DNA of 64,000 nt from Chrysomallon squamiferum. Its lineage: Eukaryota > Mollusca > Gastropoda > Neomphalida > Peltospiridae. Each line of letters begins with the position of its first letter. The first letter of the stretch is position 1. Of the stretch, positions 35,157 through 46,778 are shown in pieces. Under the pieces are notes generated by a model. The model was given only the letters and a program-made list of their open reading frames with translations. It ran no database searches and was not told the origin of the DNA. Location: the NCBI GenBank assembly GCA_012295275.1, contig CM022671.1:24900822-24964821 (forward strand), written 5' to 3'. The translations under genes and the position numbers were made by a program.

Positions 35157-35226
<70 letters not shown>
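35115..35226. repeat. (CA)n microsatellite
   Basis: CA dinucleotide array with a few CG and GA interruptions. Cys-Val frames on the minus strand are artefacts. Confidence 0.97.
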
Positions 35227-35229
<3 letters not shown>

Positions 35230-35626
35230 GAACAGTAGAAAATGTATCTAAAGACTGAGCTAGCAAGAAAGCGATAATTTACCAAGAACTGTATGTGTAA
35301 TGAAGCAGATTTGTGTATTTAAGATTGATCAGCTTCATACTCATTAAAACATAGCAAAAAAAGTAAACTGTTCAGAACCGATGCTTGACACATTTACTGT
35401 TTGTCACATGTCACAGTCGGCAGTTAGTACTTCAGGCGTCATTTTTTCTCTCCAACAGCAGTTGCGGATATCAAACATATCTCATTAGCATCAGCCAATG
35501 AGCGATCAGAATTAGTCCGCGTGATCGAAACGTATTTACTTTTCCGCTCCATTTAAAGTTTTATCCTGCTGACGTAAAGACGTCAATGTTCGCTTAGAAA
35601 TAGTAATCTGGAGCTGTTTTGTTTAA

Positions 35627-35666
<40 letters not shown>

Positions 35667-38085
35667 TATTTATTTATTTTAATTTTTTGTTTTCAGTGGT
35701 GGATGTGTTTATCCTCCTAGTTTATTTTGGCTGAAATTTCATGACTAGACAAATAAACAGTTCAAGGTTCAGATTTAGCAAGTTTCGCTCTGTTGAAGTA
35801 TTTACTCTCAGACAAAAACGATATCAGTCGTACGATAGTACTGAATGTTGAAAGCAGAGCTCAGTAACATAAAAAGAAAAGCGTGCTGTATTTTGAAGAT
35901 AGGTTCTATTTTGTTTATCGTTTCGAATTCGCAAAATAAATTCTATTTCGTTGTAGTTTCGTTTCGGAAGTTTAAAAATCAGTTTCGCGCTCTCCGAATT
36001 AGAAGTTTATTTTATTATTAGCAAATGTCCATGCTGAGGCAAAAAATAGAAGAAAAAAATAGCAATAATTTCTAAACATACAAAATGCTTTTAGACAATT
36101 TATTTATACACTACAGATGCACTTTAACACAATTCTTTATTCATTATTTATCGTTGTTGCTTAATCTTAAGTTTGAATTCTATTTAATCTAAAAGAAAAT
36201 AATATTAGTATTCACTGTTGGAGGTCTGCTCAGATGGACATTTCGACTGGCAACGATTCCGTTTAGTTTACTCATTTAACAATAAATGAGTCGTTGATTT
36301 ATATCAGGGGTCTTGGATTTCTTGTTGTAGCGTGTGTATGTACTACTGCATGGTCAAAACAGTTTTTATTTCTGGCTTAGAACCAGCGATTTAAATACAA
36401 ATGTCTCTCTGAGCTGTTCTCAAGAGGATACTCAGGCTGTATGTTTAAATTAATGTTTTTATTTCAATATAATTGCGGAATCATGTAATTCGGATATGTA
36501 CTGGGTTGGACAGTGAATTTCACGAAAGGAGATTTAATTATTGTGCTGTATATACTAACCTTCAAAACGAAATGATTTTCATTATAAAGAAAGAAGAAAA
36601 GAAAACCCCCCAAAACTTCGGTCTCGAAATTAAAACCAAGTGTGCGGGGCCCTTGAGCAACGTTTAGAATTATGAAATATTTTCTCAGGTGGAAATATAA
36701 AAGATGATTAAATAAACTGTTAAAAAGACACGCTTTATGAGCTAGACAGATGGCAATGTGTGTGACAAGGATGCAGCTGTGATTAAGAACCTGAAAAATA
36801 AGCTTAGTCTTCTGTCTTAATGTATTAACACCGTTCATGTTTTTAACTCGTAGTGAGACTAATTATTTGATGCGAAGGTAACAAAATACGTAGAAGCTAA
36901 TTGTAATAAACCAGTTCTCTATTTCGAACAATGCTGTTACGAGTATATGAAGCTCATAATTCTAAAACATTATATGGAGAAATATGCTATAAATGATAAA
37001 TAAATTTCTGTTACCGAAGAAAACTGATTTCTTTTTTTCGCGTAATAATTTGAATGGAAGTTTACAAGAAGTTTTTCCAAGTGCTTGATTTTGAAGAAAA
37101 AAAGAATGGCATATTTCTACAAGGTTTTATTGTGTTATAATATTAATCCGTTAAATTTTGTAACCTTTTTAATTTCCTTTTGTTTTTAAAAACATCTTTA
37201 TGCAAGACATACAACTGTAAGTCAAATGATAATAAAATTTATTTTCGAATAAAAATAATAATGAACATTCGATAATACATTTATTTATTTATTGTGAATT
37301 TAATGAAATGTATAATATACATGGTAAGCATGTGTTTCTTGTGCGTATGTTGTGTGTGTGTGTGCTTTGTGTGTGGGTGTGTTTGTGTGTATATTGTGAG
37401 CAAAACATGCGCTTAGTGTATATATACATACACATATATCACGTCAACCTTAACTATGTTAATTGGTGTAATCTAAATATCTATTGTCTATGTACTGAAA
37501 TCTATGAACTTATGTTTCACTGTCTACATCAAGATACATGTATTCACACGTGAAAAACAACGCTAGCTTCTTACTCTTTTCTTTTTCCTTTATTCTAACT
37601 AATTGGGGAGAAGGAAATCATGCTAATTTACTGTAATCTTGCTTCGTGTCAAATATATTTACAATAATACCTTCTCCCACTTGATTAACATACGTCTTCT
37701 GCGTGATGTCCAGTGAGGTGTCCAGAACATGACAAATTAAATATTATTTTCTTTTAACATTAGCAAGGCAAAGTTCTGTTTAACAGAGATCGTATATGAT
37801 ACACTTTTGTAAATTTATCTCTGTATATAATTGATATACCAGAGAGAAACTCTATATGGCTTTGCAAGTGTAAAGAAATAACTCTGTCTACTGAAGAAAA
37901 CAGGTAACTGTAAATCAATGAAAAGTGAAACTAGATTAGAAAAAATATTTGAGTAATCAGGATATTTCCATTCTAAGATACTTTAACATCAGTAAAAAGG
38001 TGGAAAATTACCTGCATTTTCACCGTTTCACAAAAGGAAAACAAAACAAAAAAAGAAAAAAGGGAAAAAACTTTCGATAACGAAT
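35227..38085. other. Upstream region of R6, no other gene seen
   Basis: No gene supported. It contains an ATT array at about 35627-35665, a CCAAT-containing stretch (GCCAATGAGCGATCAG, about 35492-35507) and a symmetric pair of CRE-like half sites (TGACGTAAAGACGTCA, 35570-35585). The closest TATA-like sequence to R6 is TATATAA at 37824-37830, about 260 bases before its ATG, similar to the spacing in group C, but without the group C upstream motifs. Confidence 0.45.
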
Positions 38086-39021
38086 ATGGCCAATAACGAG
38101 ACTAATACATCCATGGTGATTCCCATGCATATTCTAGGAGCCAGTACTTTTATTCTTGCTTGGGGATTTTCAAGTAACATTTTCATGCTGTCGGCTCTGG
38201 TTAAGTCGAAGATGACCCGCGATATCATAGGTCAGTTCATGGTCAATGAAATATTCGCGGACATGTCTTTGCATCTGAACACTGTTGTATTTCTTATTGT
38301 CAGCTTCTACACTCCAGAACTAATGTTTGGAATGGCTTTAGTTGTCGCCTTCGCGGGTATCAAATGTTTTTCTCTGATGGGGTTAAGCATCGTCCTCTGC
38401 ATTGCCGTGTGTGATCCATTCAGATATCAAGTGCACATAACTGTGAAAAAGGTTAAAATATGTCTGGCGACAACCTGGTTCTGGATTCCCTTGGCGCTGT
38501 GTTACGTATATCTTGAAGGAACATTTTACAGAATTAATGAATTTTCTAACAGACTCGATCCCAACTACACAGCCGATAACTGGTGGGTTGGAGTTCTTAA
38601 TTTGTCAACCGTCATCGGCATCCCTTTCGTTGTAATCACGACCTGTATGGTTAAAATAGCCAAACACCAGAATGCTGCCATTTTGAACAACTGCAACAAC
38701 AGTCGAGTAACTGAAAGCAAAATTCGCTTGGCTAAGTTAAACACGGGTGTTTTCATTCTGTACGTTTTGTCTCAGTTTCCCTTTCACATTGTTCTTTCTC
38801 TGCATGTCATTAATCCTTTTATACTGGCGACTGGAGTTTTCTTTTACTTAATGTATCCCTTGATGAAACTCTTGCTCTATCTGGCCTTGATGAGAAATTT
38901 CAGACGTGCAGCAGCGCAGATGTGTGGATGTGGAAAAACAAACGTGAAGAGATTGGATCGTTCCGGGACAAGTGTTTCGACGGTAACAAAAAGCTGTGCG
39001 TCTTTAGTAACAGTTAAATAG
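38086..39021 (+). CDS. R6, intact 7TM receptor, group A, 311 aa
   Basis: A complete single-exon receptor. The N-terminus has two sequons (NETNTS, residues 4-9). Approximate membrane segments: TM1 15-39 (WGFSSNIF), TM2 49-73 (NEIFADM, with Asp at the 2.50-like position), TM3 80-108, TM4 124-143 (WFWIP), TM5 169-191, TM6 217-241 and TM7 246-268. The TM3 end reads SIVLCIAVCDPFRY, so Leu104 sits where class A has the DRY arginine, although the downstream IAxxxPxxY is kept. TM6 has SQFP instead of CWxP. TM7 ends KLLLYLALMRNFRR, with Lys-Leu for Asn-Pro of NPxxY but Tyr265 and helix 8 kept. The second extracellular loop (LEGTFYRINE, PNYTADNWWVG) has no cysteine. The tail has a CGCG cluster. Acts presumably at the plasma membrane; ligand and G protein are unknown. 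Only its relative R1 shares the group. Confidence 0.93.
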   Translation: MANNETNTSMVIPMHILGASTFILAWGFSSNIFMLSALVKSKMTRDIIGQFMVNEIFADMSLHLNTVVFLIVSFYTPELMFGMALVVAFAGIKCFSLMGLSIVLCIAVCDPFRYQVHITVKKVKICLATTWFWIPLALCYVYLEGTFYRINEFSNRLDPNYTADNWWVGVLNLSTVIGIPFVVITTCMVKIAKHQNAAILNNCNNSRVTESKIRLAKLNTGVFILYVLSQFPFHIVLSLHVINPFILATGVFFYLMYPLMKLLLYLALMRNFRRAAAQMCGCGKTNVKRLDRSGTSVSTVTKSCASLVTVK

Positions 39022-40481
39022 CACAGAACCGATCGACTGATGGACAAAGAGATGAAGAAAGGTTATGTAGAATCAGATACACAGAGAAAAAAAGACTGAC
39101 AGATACAGAAGTATAGACAGAGAGAGATAAAACATTTTAGCTATGTAAAAAGAAATATAGAGTTGACAGTTTTATCCCAAACGAACCGAGAATTATCCAT
39201 ATAATGAAATGGATTGGAAAAAAAAATTAATATTATATTAGGAGTTGTAGCATATCAAATATTTTAATCAGTTTTATTTTATTTTATTTTTTATTTTATT
39301 TTTTTTTATTTAAAAGCTGCTTTACGGTAAATATGATAACTTAGAGCTGCAACATAACATTATGAACATTTTACTCTCCTTAATACTTATTTTATTTTTG
39401 AAAAGTATATATATACACACACACGTAGACACAGACATATCTCCTAACAATTCTTCTGAATATAAATAACAGTATTTTAAAGATTTTCTTCTCAGAACAA
39501 ATAAAATATAATATCATCCGATTTTAGTAAATGTATGTAAAATGACATTTTGCTAGTTTTAGTTATTCGAAAACGATGTCTGAAATGATGCAAATGTCAC
39601 TGAATTATTAAAACTCTAAATGAAGTTATTGCTTTTTTAAAGAGGCACTCAACTGCGCACAGGGGATTTATGAAGAATATGTATAATAACTAAAATCACT
39701 TTTCATTAGACGTTTGTTGTATTGATGATTGCATTTATATGTATATAAATGTGTATATATATGTTTGTATGTGTGTGTGTGTGTGTGTTTTTGTTTGTAT
39801 GTTTGAATGTATGTTTTATTTAACTATATGTATGTATTTATGCATGTATATAATATATATGCATGTATGAATATATGTATTATATATATGTATGTGTGTA
39901 TCTATACATTTATGTATGTATGTATGTATGTGTATGTTTTTGTTTGCCCGAAACAATAAAGAGAACATCCAGATGAGAAAACTTCGTTGAATTAAATGAT
40001 AATAAGACGTATATTTCTTAAAACTGCATTGTATACTTCACTTCAGACTGGAGATATTGTCAGACATTTGTTTGTAGTTTAAATATATATACGATGTATA
40101 AATGTTGCGAAACACACAAACCAGCGATTGGCAGGATCGCAGTGTTTGAGTGCAGCAAGTGTCATTAAAATACAGAGTTTTTTTTTCGTATGTTATCACT
40201 ATATATTGTATGTCGTTCTCAGTTTCTGTCTGGATAAAAAAAAAAAAAATGATATGTTTTACAAGCCAAAGTATGATTAGACAGTTATTTTATATTTTCA
40301 CTAGCAGCAAATGAACAATAAGTCGACAGCATAAGAGCCTAGTCAACAAAATCTCCGCTGACTATGCCTTCATATAAACTAAATGATTACGTAGGTTTTA
40401 TTATTATTATTATTATTACTATTATTTATTATTTATTATTATATATTTATTTATTTATTTATTTATTTGTTTGTTTATTTG

Positions 40482-40532
<51 letters not shown>

Positions 40533-41003
40533 TATTGTTGTTGTTGTTGTTGTTATTGTGATTGTTGTTGTTGCTGTTGATTTGAAAAAGATAAAATAAC
40601 TCACATGATTTTTTAAAGGTTGCAGTGGTACTTAAATGTAAGTAAAGACGAACGTTTAAACACTTACGATAGCCTCTTTGACCCTAGACGAGAGAACGTT
40701 GTGTACGCTAAACCAGATTAGTGAAATTCGCTTTATAATCCGTCTGAGTTTCCGGACGTGTTTGACCGGTATAGCGGTAAACTAGCTATCTGTCGACTTA
40801 TTTTTATATAATAATATGAAAAGATATCTTGATTTAATTGCCACAGTGTATGTGGTTTTTCGTAATTATCAACATTAAGAAAAGAGAAAGCACCTATGAC
40901 AGTGCAGTTATAGAACAGCAAAGATAATAGAACTGGTATGAAATTTTCCTTTTATTAATTAATAGAGTTGGTAACACTAATAATAAAATTAATTACTGGC
41001 ATC
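39022..41003. other. Gene-free 3' flank of R6 with microsatellites
   Basis: No gene. It contains GT and TATG arrays at about 39740-39945 and a compound TTTA, TTTG, TTA and TTG array at about 40399-40580. Confidence 0.5.
39500..39505 (+). terminator. Candidate poly(A) signal of R6
   Basis: AATAAA about 480 bases after the stop codon. Weak evidence, given the base composition. Confidence 0.25.
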
Positions 41004-41208
41004 TTATTATATTATATTACAATATATTATATTATATTATATTATATTATATTATATTATATTATATTATATTATATTATATTATATTATATTATATTAT
41101 ATCATATCATATTTTGTTATATTACATTATATTATATTATATTATATTATATTATATTATATTATATTATATTATATTATATTATATTATATTGTATTGT
41201 ATTATATT
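41004..41208. repeat. (TTATA)n pentanucleotide array, about 205 bp
   Basis: About 40 units of ATATT/TTATA with a few TCATA, TTGTA and TTACA variants. The array lies about 200 bases before the promoter module of R7. The Ile-Leu-Tyr repeat frame is an artefact. Confidence 0.97.
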
Positions 41209-41418
41209 ATGCGAAAGAAAAAGAAATTCATTATGAAATATATTTCCTACATAATGAGCACAAAATAAAATAAAATAAAATAAAATAAAAATTTCAGTTA
41301 TACATACTGCCAGCAGTTTCCTACGAAGTTGAAATTACAGCAGTGAAGTTTACTCTATACAAATGATTATTTAGCCAATAATAACTCTAGTAAAAACTTA
41401 CCTATATTATACTCCTGT

Positions 41419-41494
41419 TGTCAATCAACATTCTTCACAAAACAGTTATAAATGTTAACCAATGACAAGCGAGATGGACGTAAACTAATAAAAA
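41419..41494 (+). promoter_or_regulatory. R7 promoter module: TGTCAATCA, CCAAT box, weak TATA
   Basis: TGTCAATCA at 41419-41427 and TTAACCAATGA at 41455-41465 (CCAAT starts 40 bases after the first motif). An A/T-rich TAATAAAA at 41487, 28 bases after CCAAT, stands where the other group C genes have TATAAA. The start codon is about 316 bases further on. TGATTGACA, the reverse complement of the first motif, resembles PBX/PREP-type homeodomain sites; CCAAT boxes are bound by NF-Y. Factor identity is inference. Confidence 0.65.
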
Positions 41495-41802
41495 ATAAAA
41501 TTAATGCAACTACATTTCGCTTACGTAATATAAATTATGTGCTGCACAGTTGGTGACAGTCATTACTGTTGTAAATGCTAGAATGAAAAAGAACAAAAGA
41601 AAAAAAAAAAAAAAAAAACATAAGGCGAAAGTTTTGATTGAAATTTTTTCTGACGTTTGATGGCTGAAGTAGTAACTAGAAGTATAGATTGTGGCCTTTT
41701 GTTGTGGAGAATATTCAGTAATTCTTCAACATAACTGTGATTTGTAACATAGGCACTAACGCGTGAAAATAATCTTATAATATTTCTAAAGAGGAAGTTA
41801 CC

Positions 41803-42774
41803 ATGACGGTGAACATATCGAATACCTCTGATCTCATACCTCCTTTAGGAGCGAGTTGTTCTGTGATACTGTGGGGATTTTCAAACAACATCTTCATTCT
41901 GATGATTCTTGTAAAATCCAGGATGGTTTTCGGTGTGATCGGCCACTTCATGGTTAACGAGGTTATTGCCAGCATGTTGCTGCATTTAAACACTGCGACT
42001 CTGCTAATCGCTAGTTACTATGCTTCACATGTAATATTTAACATGGCGTTAGTGCCTGCCTTCTCATCGGTAAAATGTTTTACCATGATGGGGTTAACCA
42101 TCGCTCTGTGCATTGCTATATGTAACCCTTTGAAATATCATATCCATATCACAAAGACGAGAGTGAAAACATATTTGGCAGTAATATGGCTGTGGGTTCC
42201 TGTTGTGTTATGTTTCATATACTTGGACGGGACATATTTTGAGTTCAATGAACAGTCGAAAAGACCTGATCCCAGTTATACTTCAGAGAACTGGTGGGTT
42301 GGGTTAATTAATTTATCCGGCGTAGTTGCTGTTCCTTTGATTGTAATCACTGCATGTATGATAAAAATAACCAGACATCAAAATGCAGCAGTTTTAACCA
42401 GCTCTTACATTAAGAGGACGACAGAAAGCAAAATTCGTTTGGCTAAGTTAAACACGATAGTTTTCATTTTGTACATCTTGTCGTACTTACCATTTCACAT
42501 CGTTTTGTCGCTTCACATTGTGGACGCTGTAGCTTTTGGATGCATGGCTTTTCTGTATTTCATCTACCCGTTGTTAAAACTGTTTGTTTATTTAGCTTTG
42601 ATGCGAATATTCAGGACCACTGCAGTAAACATTTGTTGTTTTGGTTGTAGAAATAAAACAAACGACGATACATCAAATGTTCTTAGAATAACAGCAAAAT
42701 CGGCTGAAAACAAAGATTTCCAAGATATTCGAATGGTCGTTAGCAGAGGAAAAGAGCAACAAGGCACGAATTAA
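41803..42774 (+). CDS. R7, intact 7TM receptor, group C, 323 aa
   Basis: A complete single-exon receptor with a good start context (ACCATGA) and a double sequon (NISNTS, residues 4-9). TM1 has WGFSNNIFILMILV. TM2 reads NEVIASMLLH, so the Asp kept in all other copies (2.50-like) is Ser57. TM3 ends TIALCIAICNPLKY, with Leu102 at the DRY arginine position. TM4 has WLWVPVVLC. The second loop is LDGTYFEFNE ... SYTSENWWVG, where the usual NYT sequon has become SYT. TM5 has VPLIVITAC, then TTESKIRLAKLNTIVF, SYLPFH in TM6 and KLFVYLALMRIFR at the end of TM7. The tail has CCFGC and a longer hydrophilic C-terminus (residues 283-323). It is nearest to R8 and R9. Loss of both Asp2.50 and the loop sequon may mean altered ion coupling or folding; that is inference. 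Confidence 0.93.
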   Translation: MTVNISNTSDLIPPLGASCSVILWGFSNNIFILMILVKSRMVFGVIGHFMVNEVIASMLLHLNTATLLIASYYASHVIFNMALVPAFSSVKCFTMMGLTIALCIAICNPLKYHIHITKTRVKTYLAVIWLWVPVVLCFIYLDGTYFEFNEQSKRPDPSYTSENWWVGLINLSGVVAVPLIVITACMIKITRHQNAAVLTSSYIKRTTESKIRLAKLNTIVFILYILSYLPFHIVLSLHIVDAVAFGCMAFLYFIYPLLKLFVYLALMRIFRTTAVNICCFGCRNKTNDDTSNVLRITAKSAENKDFQDIRMVVSRGKEQQGTN

Positions 42775-43313
42775 CTAAACTAATTGTAGCATCACGGTGT
42801 TTATTTATTAGAAGAACGGTCATAACGGAGGAGTATAAATTATGTCCTGTATTCTGCGTGTTGGCTACTGGAATAAATCATGACACATGGATGAAAAACA
42901 GAGACGGAGTCAAAATAAAGTTAATAATGACAAAATATTTCAATAAACGTGTTTTAGACAGAATTTCATAGAATTCATTATTACAAGATAATACTCTTTT
43001 GTAATACCTTAAACTGTTAATAAACGTATTTATTCGAGTGTTTTATTTTCAGTGACTGGAATTTGTGACATAATGTTAGAAAGCGGTAGGTGTTTGATTT
43101 TTGTAAGTGTAGTCGTTTTTTTTTTAATGCTTTTTGTATGTACAGTTATAGGTGAAGTAATATTTTATTTTATCATATTTTGTAATTACAACATTAAATT
43201 TGTTAGTTATGATAATGCTACAGCTGCTTTAATAAGTAAGGACATATTTCGATTTAAGTCATAAACATTACAGCTTTGTAGCTACGTGATAATAATAATA
43301 ATAATAATAATAA

Positions 43314-43346
<33 letters not shown>

Positions 43347-43616
43347 GAAGAAAACTACATACATACATACATTCAACAATACAAACATACAAAAGCTGTA
43401 TAATTTTATTTCATTGTTAGTTATTGATTAATATTTTGTTGATGCATTCTTACATAAATTGTTTACTCGGCTTGTTGTTGCTGTAGTTATTGTCGTTACA
43501 ATAGTTATGAGTATGTGAATGCAATATTTAAAATCACTATTCAAAAAGTAAACTGTATATAAATTTTATACTGCTTCAAATAATTGTTTTGGTTTTGTGG
43601 ACACTATTCTTTTGAA

Positions 43617-43650
<34 letters not shown>

Positions 43651-43943
43651 TGACAATAATAACACAAATACGTCAAAAGGAATGGGTATTTTTGCTCTTT
43701 TTGGGACATAATTTGCGTTAAGAAGTGTAATAAAGCAATTATTTGCAAAACTGGAAAATGATAACTAATATCTACTAAACAACGTCACAGCAAGAAAGAA
43801 ATGGTTGCCTTTAGACGGGGGTCTGACCTTTCATTTTACTTCCTTATTTTATTAAGTTTTATTAATCATACTGCCCATTCAGGTGCACGAAATATTTTAA
43901 TTTTGTTATGTGTAGCACCATAGTTTTATATATATATAACTAT
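42775..43943. other. Gene-free 3' flank of R7
   Basis: No gene. AAT/AAG arrays lie at about 43288-43345 and 43616-43651. Confidence 0.5.
42872..42877 (+). terminator. Candidate poly(A) signal of R7
   Basis: First AATAAA after the R7 stop, about 98 bases downstream, at a typical distance for a short 3' UTR. Confidence 0.35.
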
Positions 43944-43983
43944 GTAATCATTTTGTTTATTAGCTGAATGTATGTTTATATAA

Positions 43984-44021
<38 letters not shown>

Positions 44022-44048
44022 CTTTCAGCTAATAAACAAAATGATTAC
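43944..44048. repeat. Perfect 25-bp inverted repeat around an AT array
   Basis: Bases 43944-43968 (GTAATCATTTTG ... TTAGCTGAA) are the exact reverse complement of 44024-44048. The loop of 55 bases contains a TA array (about 43988-44018). The exact identity in otherwise diverged DNA points to a recent origin or a foldback structure. No transposon family is recognised. Confidence 0.9.
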
Positions 44049-44149
44049 GTGTAATATGAAAAAAAAAATAATAATAAGTCTCAGATTTTCACAAATTATT
44101 TAAACCCCAAGTAAATTAAGAGTTTTAAATCTGAAAGAAAGAAAAAGGG

Positions 44150-44420
44150 AATTAAAAAAAAAAAATACTAATTAGTTACACGTAATATTGCTACACTAAT
44201 ACTTTCGAATTTAATTCTGTTATTATTAATCACAGACGTTTTTATTCTAGGATGTGTTTTTGTTGTAATGTAGATTTTTCCATTTATTCAGATTAAATCC
44301 TTTGATCTGTTTCTTATGTACTCTCTTATGTGGACTTTTACATTTGAATTACGTGGCATTTTTCTTTTTCAAGATCTTATAATTTGTCGTTTTGCTTTTC
44401 CATTGTTACTGTAATCCGTA
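44150..44420 (+). repeat. Group C 3' flank element, copy 1 (after R7)
   Basis: Shares TTTTTGTTGTAATGTAG, TTTTTCCATTTATTCAGAT, TAGTTTCTTAT-like and TTACATT..AATTACGT-like blocks with 49500-49790 (after R8), and in reverse with about 54480-54625 (3' of R9). It lies about 1.5 kb beyond the R7 stop. Its conservation beside three receptor genes supports duplication of gene and flank as one unit. No coding potential is seen. Confidence 0.7.
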
Positions 44421-45421
44421 ATCCATATTGACGAACGTAATTAACCCAGTAATGCAGCAGTTCAAAGAGTATTTGTCTGTCATCAGTTAGTGCTAACAGC
44501 AAACCAATAAGAAAATGTCTGTCTGGAAATAAAAAATAAATAATAATGATAATAAAAGATAAACTGTGCACAAGAAAAAATAAATAATAATGACAAGAAA
44601 AGATAAACTGCGCACAAGAAAAAATAAAGCAATAATGATTGTTCTTTTTTGCATACATGCCTACATACATACATAAGTACGTACATAAGAACATACATAC
44701 ATACATACATACACATAAATTAACTTATTATTTTTCATAATAGATACGGATATTTTAACAGGCAAATAAAACAAACAACATAAGATAAGACATTATAACC
44801 TTAAATCATTTACGTGTGCATATATATTTGTATGCATGTATGTATGTGTATGTAATGTTTATACATGTAAAACTGATTGTATTTACGAACGTACATGTAC
44901 ACTATGTTCTTATATACCTACTAAGTCCGACAAGCTATCAGTGGATAATGAAAAATACATTTCTTGAGATGTATGGCTAATCTTTGATTCTGATGGCTGA
45001 GAAGAATTATGACGGCCAGACTGTTTAACCACTTTTATAAATAATTAGGTAAAAATGTCCATGCTTGGATCTACAAGGTTTTATATCTCACAGTACTAAT
45101 GCTCACGATCTACTGGGAGTAAGATCGCTCTCAAACCTTAAAGTTAGTCTCGAATTTTGTCAAAACAAGCTATGCACTTTGTTAAATGATGTTATGATAA
45201 AGTTATCTAAAAGGTGAGTGTGTAATGGGGCGCAATCTCATATGTCCTTGTTTATAAACTGTTCGTATCTGTCAAGTAAAAAAAAAAAAAAAAAAAAACA
45301 GAGGACACATGTACATGGCCTCGATACTTTGAAAATATTGTTTATTAATAGGTTACGACATTATTTAAACATTTTCACATATGTAAATTAAATTTTACTA
45401 TTTCTGTATTTTATTTGTGTA

Positions 45422-45454
<33 letters not shown>

Positions 45455-45462
45455 TGGTGTGG

Positions 45463-45503
<41 letters not shown>

Positions 45504-46237
45504 GAATTTACGTGACTAAATATTTCATTTAATCTAAATCTAGGCTCATTGCGCGTAAATAAACATCACCAATTTCAGCTTTCACTTCTTTTTTTCTTTT
45601 TTAAACTTCCGCGTACAGTATTATTTACAAGAATAATTTTATAACATTAATTTACGTGTCTAAATATTCCATGATAGTATACCTAGACTAAATAATACCA
45701 TTAAGAAAAAAATGTATAATTTTCCCAAGTTTCGGTTTTCGTTTGTTCTAATTTTCAAAAATAGCTTATTAAAGGTTTCTAAACGTAGCTAATTGCCAGC
45801 ATAAAAGTCTGTAAGCAGTTTCTTCTTATAGACAAAACATTAATTAATTTGTTTCCGAAGCAGAATGATTTATTCATATCATAAACTGTCTGTTTTAACA
45901 AACTTTCATGTATTAAAAAATGTATATGCTTTAGTTCATATCCATTTAAACTGAAGAAGGTAAACAACTAAAACAGTTTCATCACTGTTAATTTTTTTTA
46001 ATAAAGACCGAATGCTCTTTTTATATAAATATGTAAAGTAGATATGATGTTATATAATTTAACGCTGGACTTAAAACACTTTATTTGCGTAGACAGATTC
46101 TCTCGTATTCAGTATCGACAAAACGTTCTTACGTATATGATAGAAATCAATAAAAAAAAAGAAGAAGAAGAAAGGGAAATAAATAGCAATTTTACTACTA
46201 ATAATAATGGTTATAATAATAATAATAGTAATCATAA

Positions 46238-46268
<31 letters not shown>

Positions 46269-46350
46269 ATAGATAGATAAATAATTATAGACTTGTTTCT
46301 TCATATTGAAATAATTATAGATGGAATTACAAAGAAACACTGGCTCTAGA
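44421..46350. other. Gene-free between R7 and R8
   Basis: No gene supported. It contains a tandem AAGATAAACTGYGCACAAG pair (about 44556-44627), CATA arrays near 44650-44712, a poly-A run near 45281 and a GT array at 45427-45498. A TAAA array lies at 46238-46284. Confidence 0.5.
45427..45498. repeat. (GT)n microsatellite
   Basis: GT dinucleotide array with one short interruption. Confidence 0.97.
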
Positions 46351-46426
46351 TGTCAATCATAATTCTTGACAAAATCAGTTTATCCATTAACCAATGATAA
46401 GCGAACTGGTGCATGAATATATAAAG
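46351..46426 (+). promoter_or_regulatory. R8 promoter module: TGTCAATCA, CCAAT box, TATATAAAG
   Basis: TGTCAATCA at 46351-46359, TTAACCAATGA at 46387-46397 (CCAAT 40 bases after the start of the first motif) and TATATAAAG at 46418-46426 (27 bases after CCAAT). This is the clearest instance of the group C arrangement. The expected transcription start near 46450 would give a 5' UTR of about 330 bases, unless a UTR intron exists. Confidence 0.75.
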
Positions 46427-46778
46427 AAGTAAAGTACATCGCATTTCTCATAATATACTCAGTTTCGTAACATATTTAACAGGCTAGAACAAAACCTTAC
46501 AAGTGCAGAAAAACCACTTCATTATCATTAATACATTATTAACTAACACGGAATTTTTTTAAAAGAACAATTTTCATCGCATGTACTCTTACGGAGAACA
46601 TAACCGTCGGACACACTGAAGGAATATGTTAATATTTGATAGCATCTTTGGTAAAGGATTAATAAATATTTTAATTTAACCAGCAAATACTTAATTATGC
46701 ACAGTGTAAAATCAAAGAGTTCAGAATTTGTTCTGTGATTCGCGAAAAACAAACACGAACTGTGAAGAGGAACTGAAT

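Noticed and set aside
36464-36838. 124-codon minus-strand frame
   Set aside because: No recognisable domain, and another open frame runs over part of it on the plus strand. Not supported as a gene.
38086-39021. Assignment to vertebrate-type odorant receptors
   Set aside because: The IAxCxPxxY resemblance at the end of TM3 is superficial; the DRY, NPxxY and loop-cysteine hallmarks of that family are missing.
46728-46778. N-terminal extension of R8 (17 codons)
   Set aside because: It does not align with other copies, and the conserved double sequon begins right after the internal ATG at 46779.
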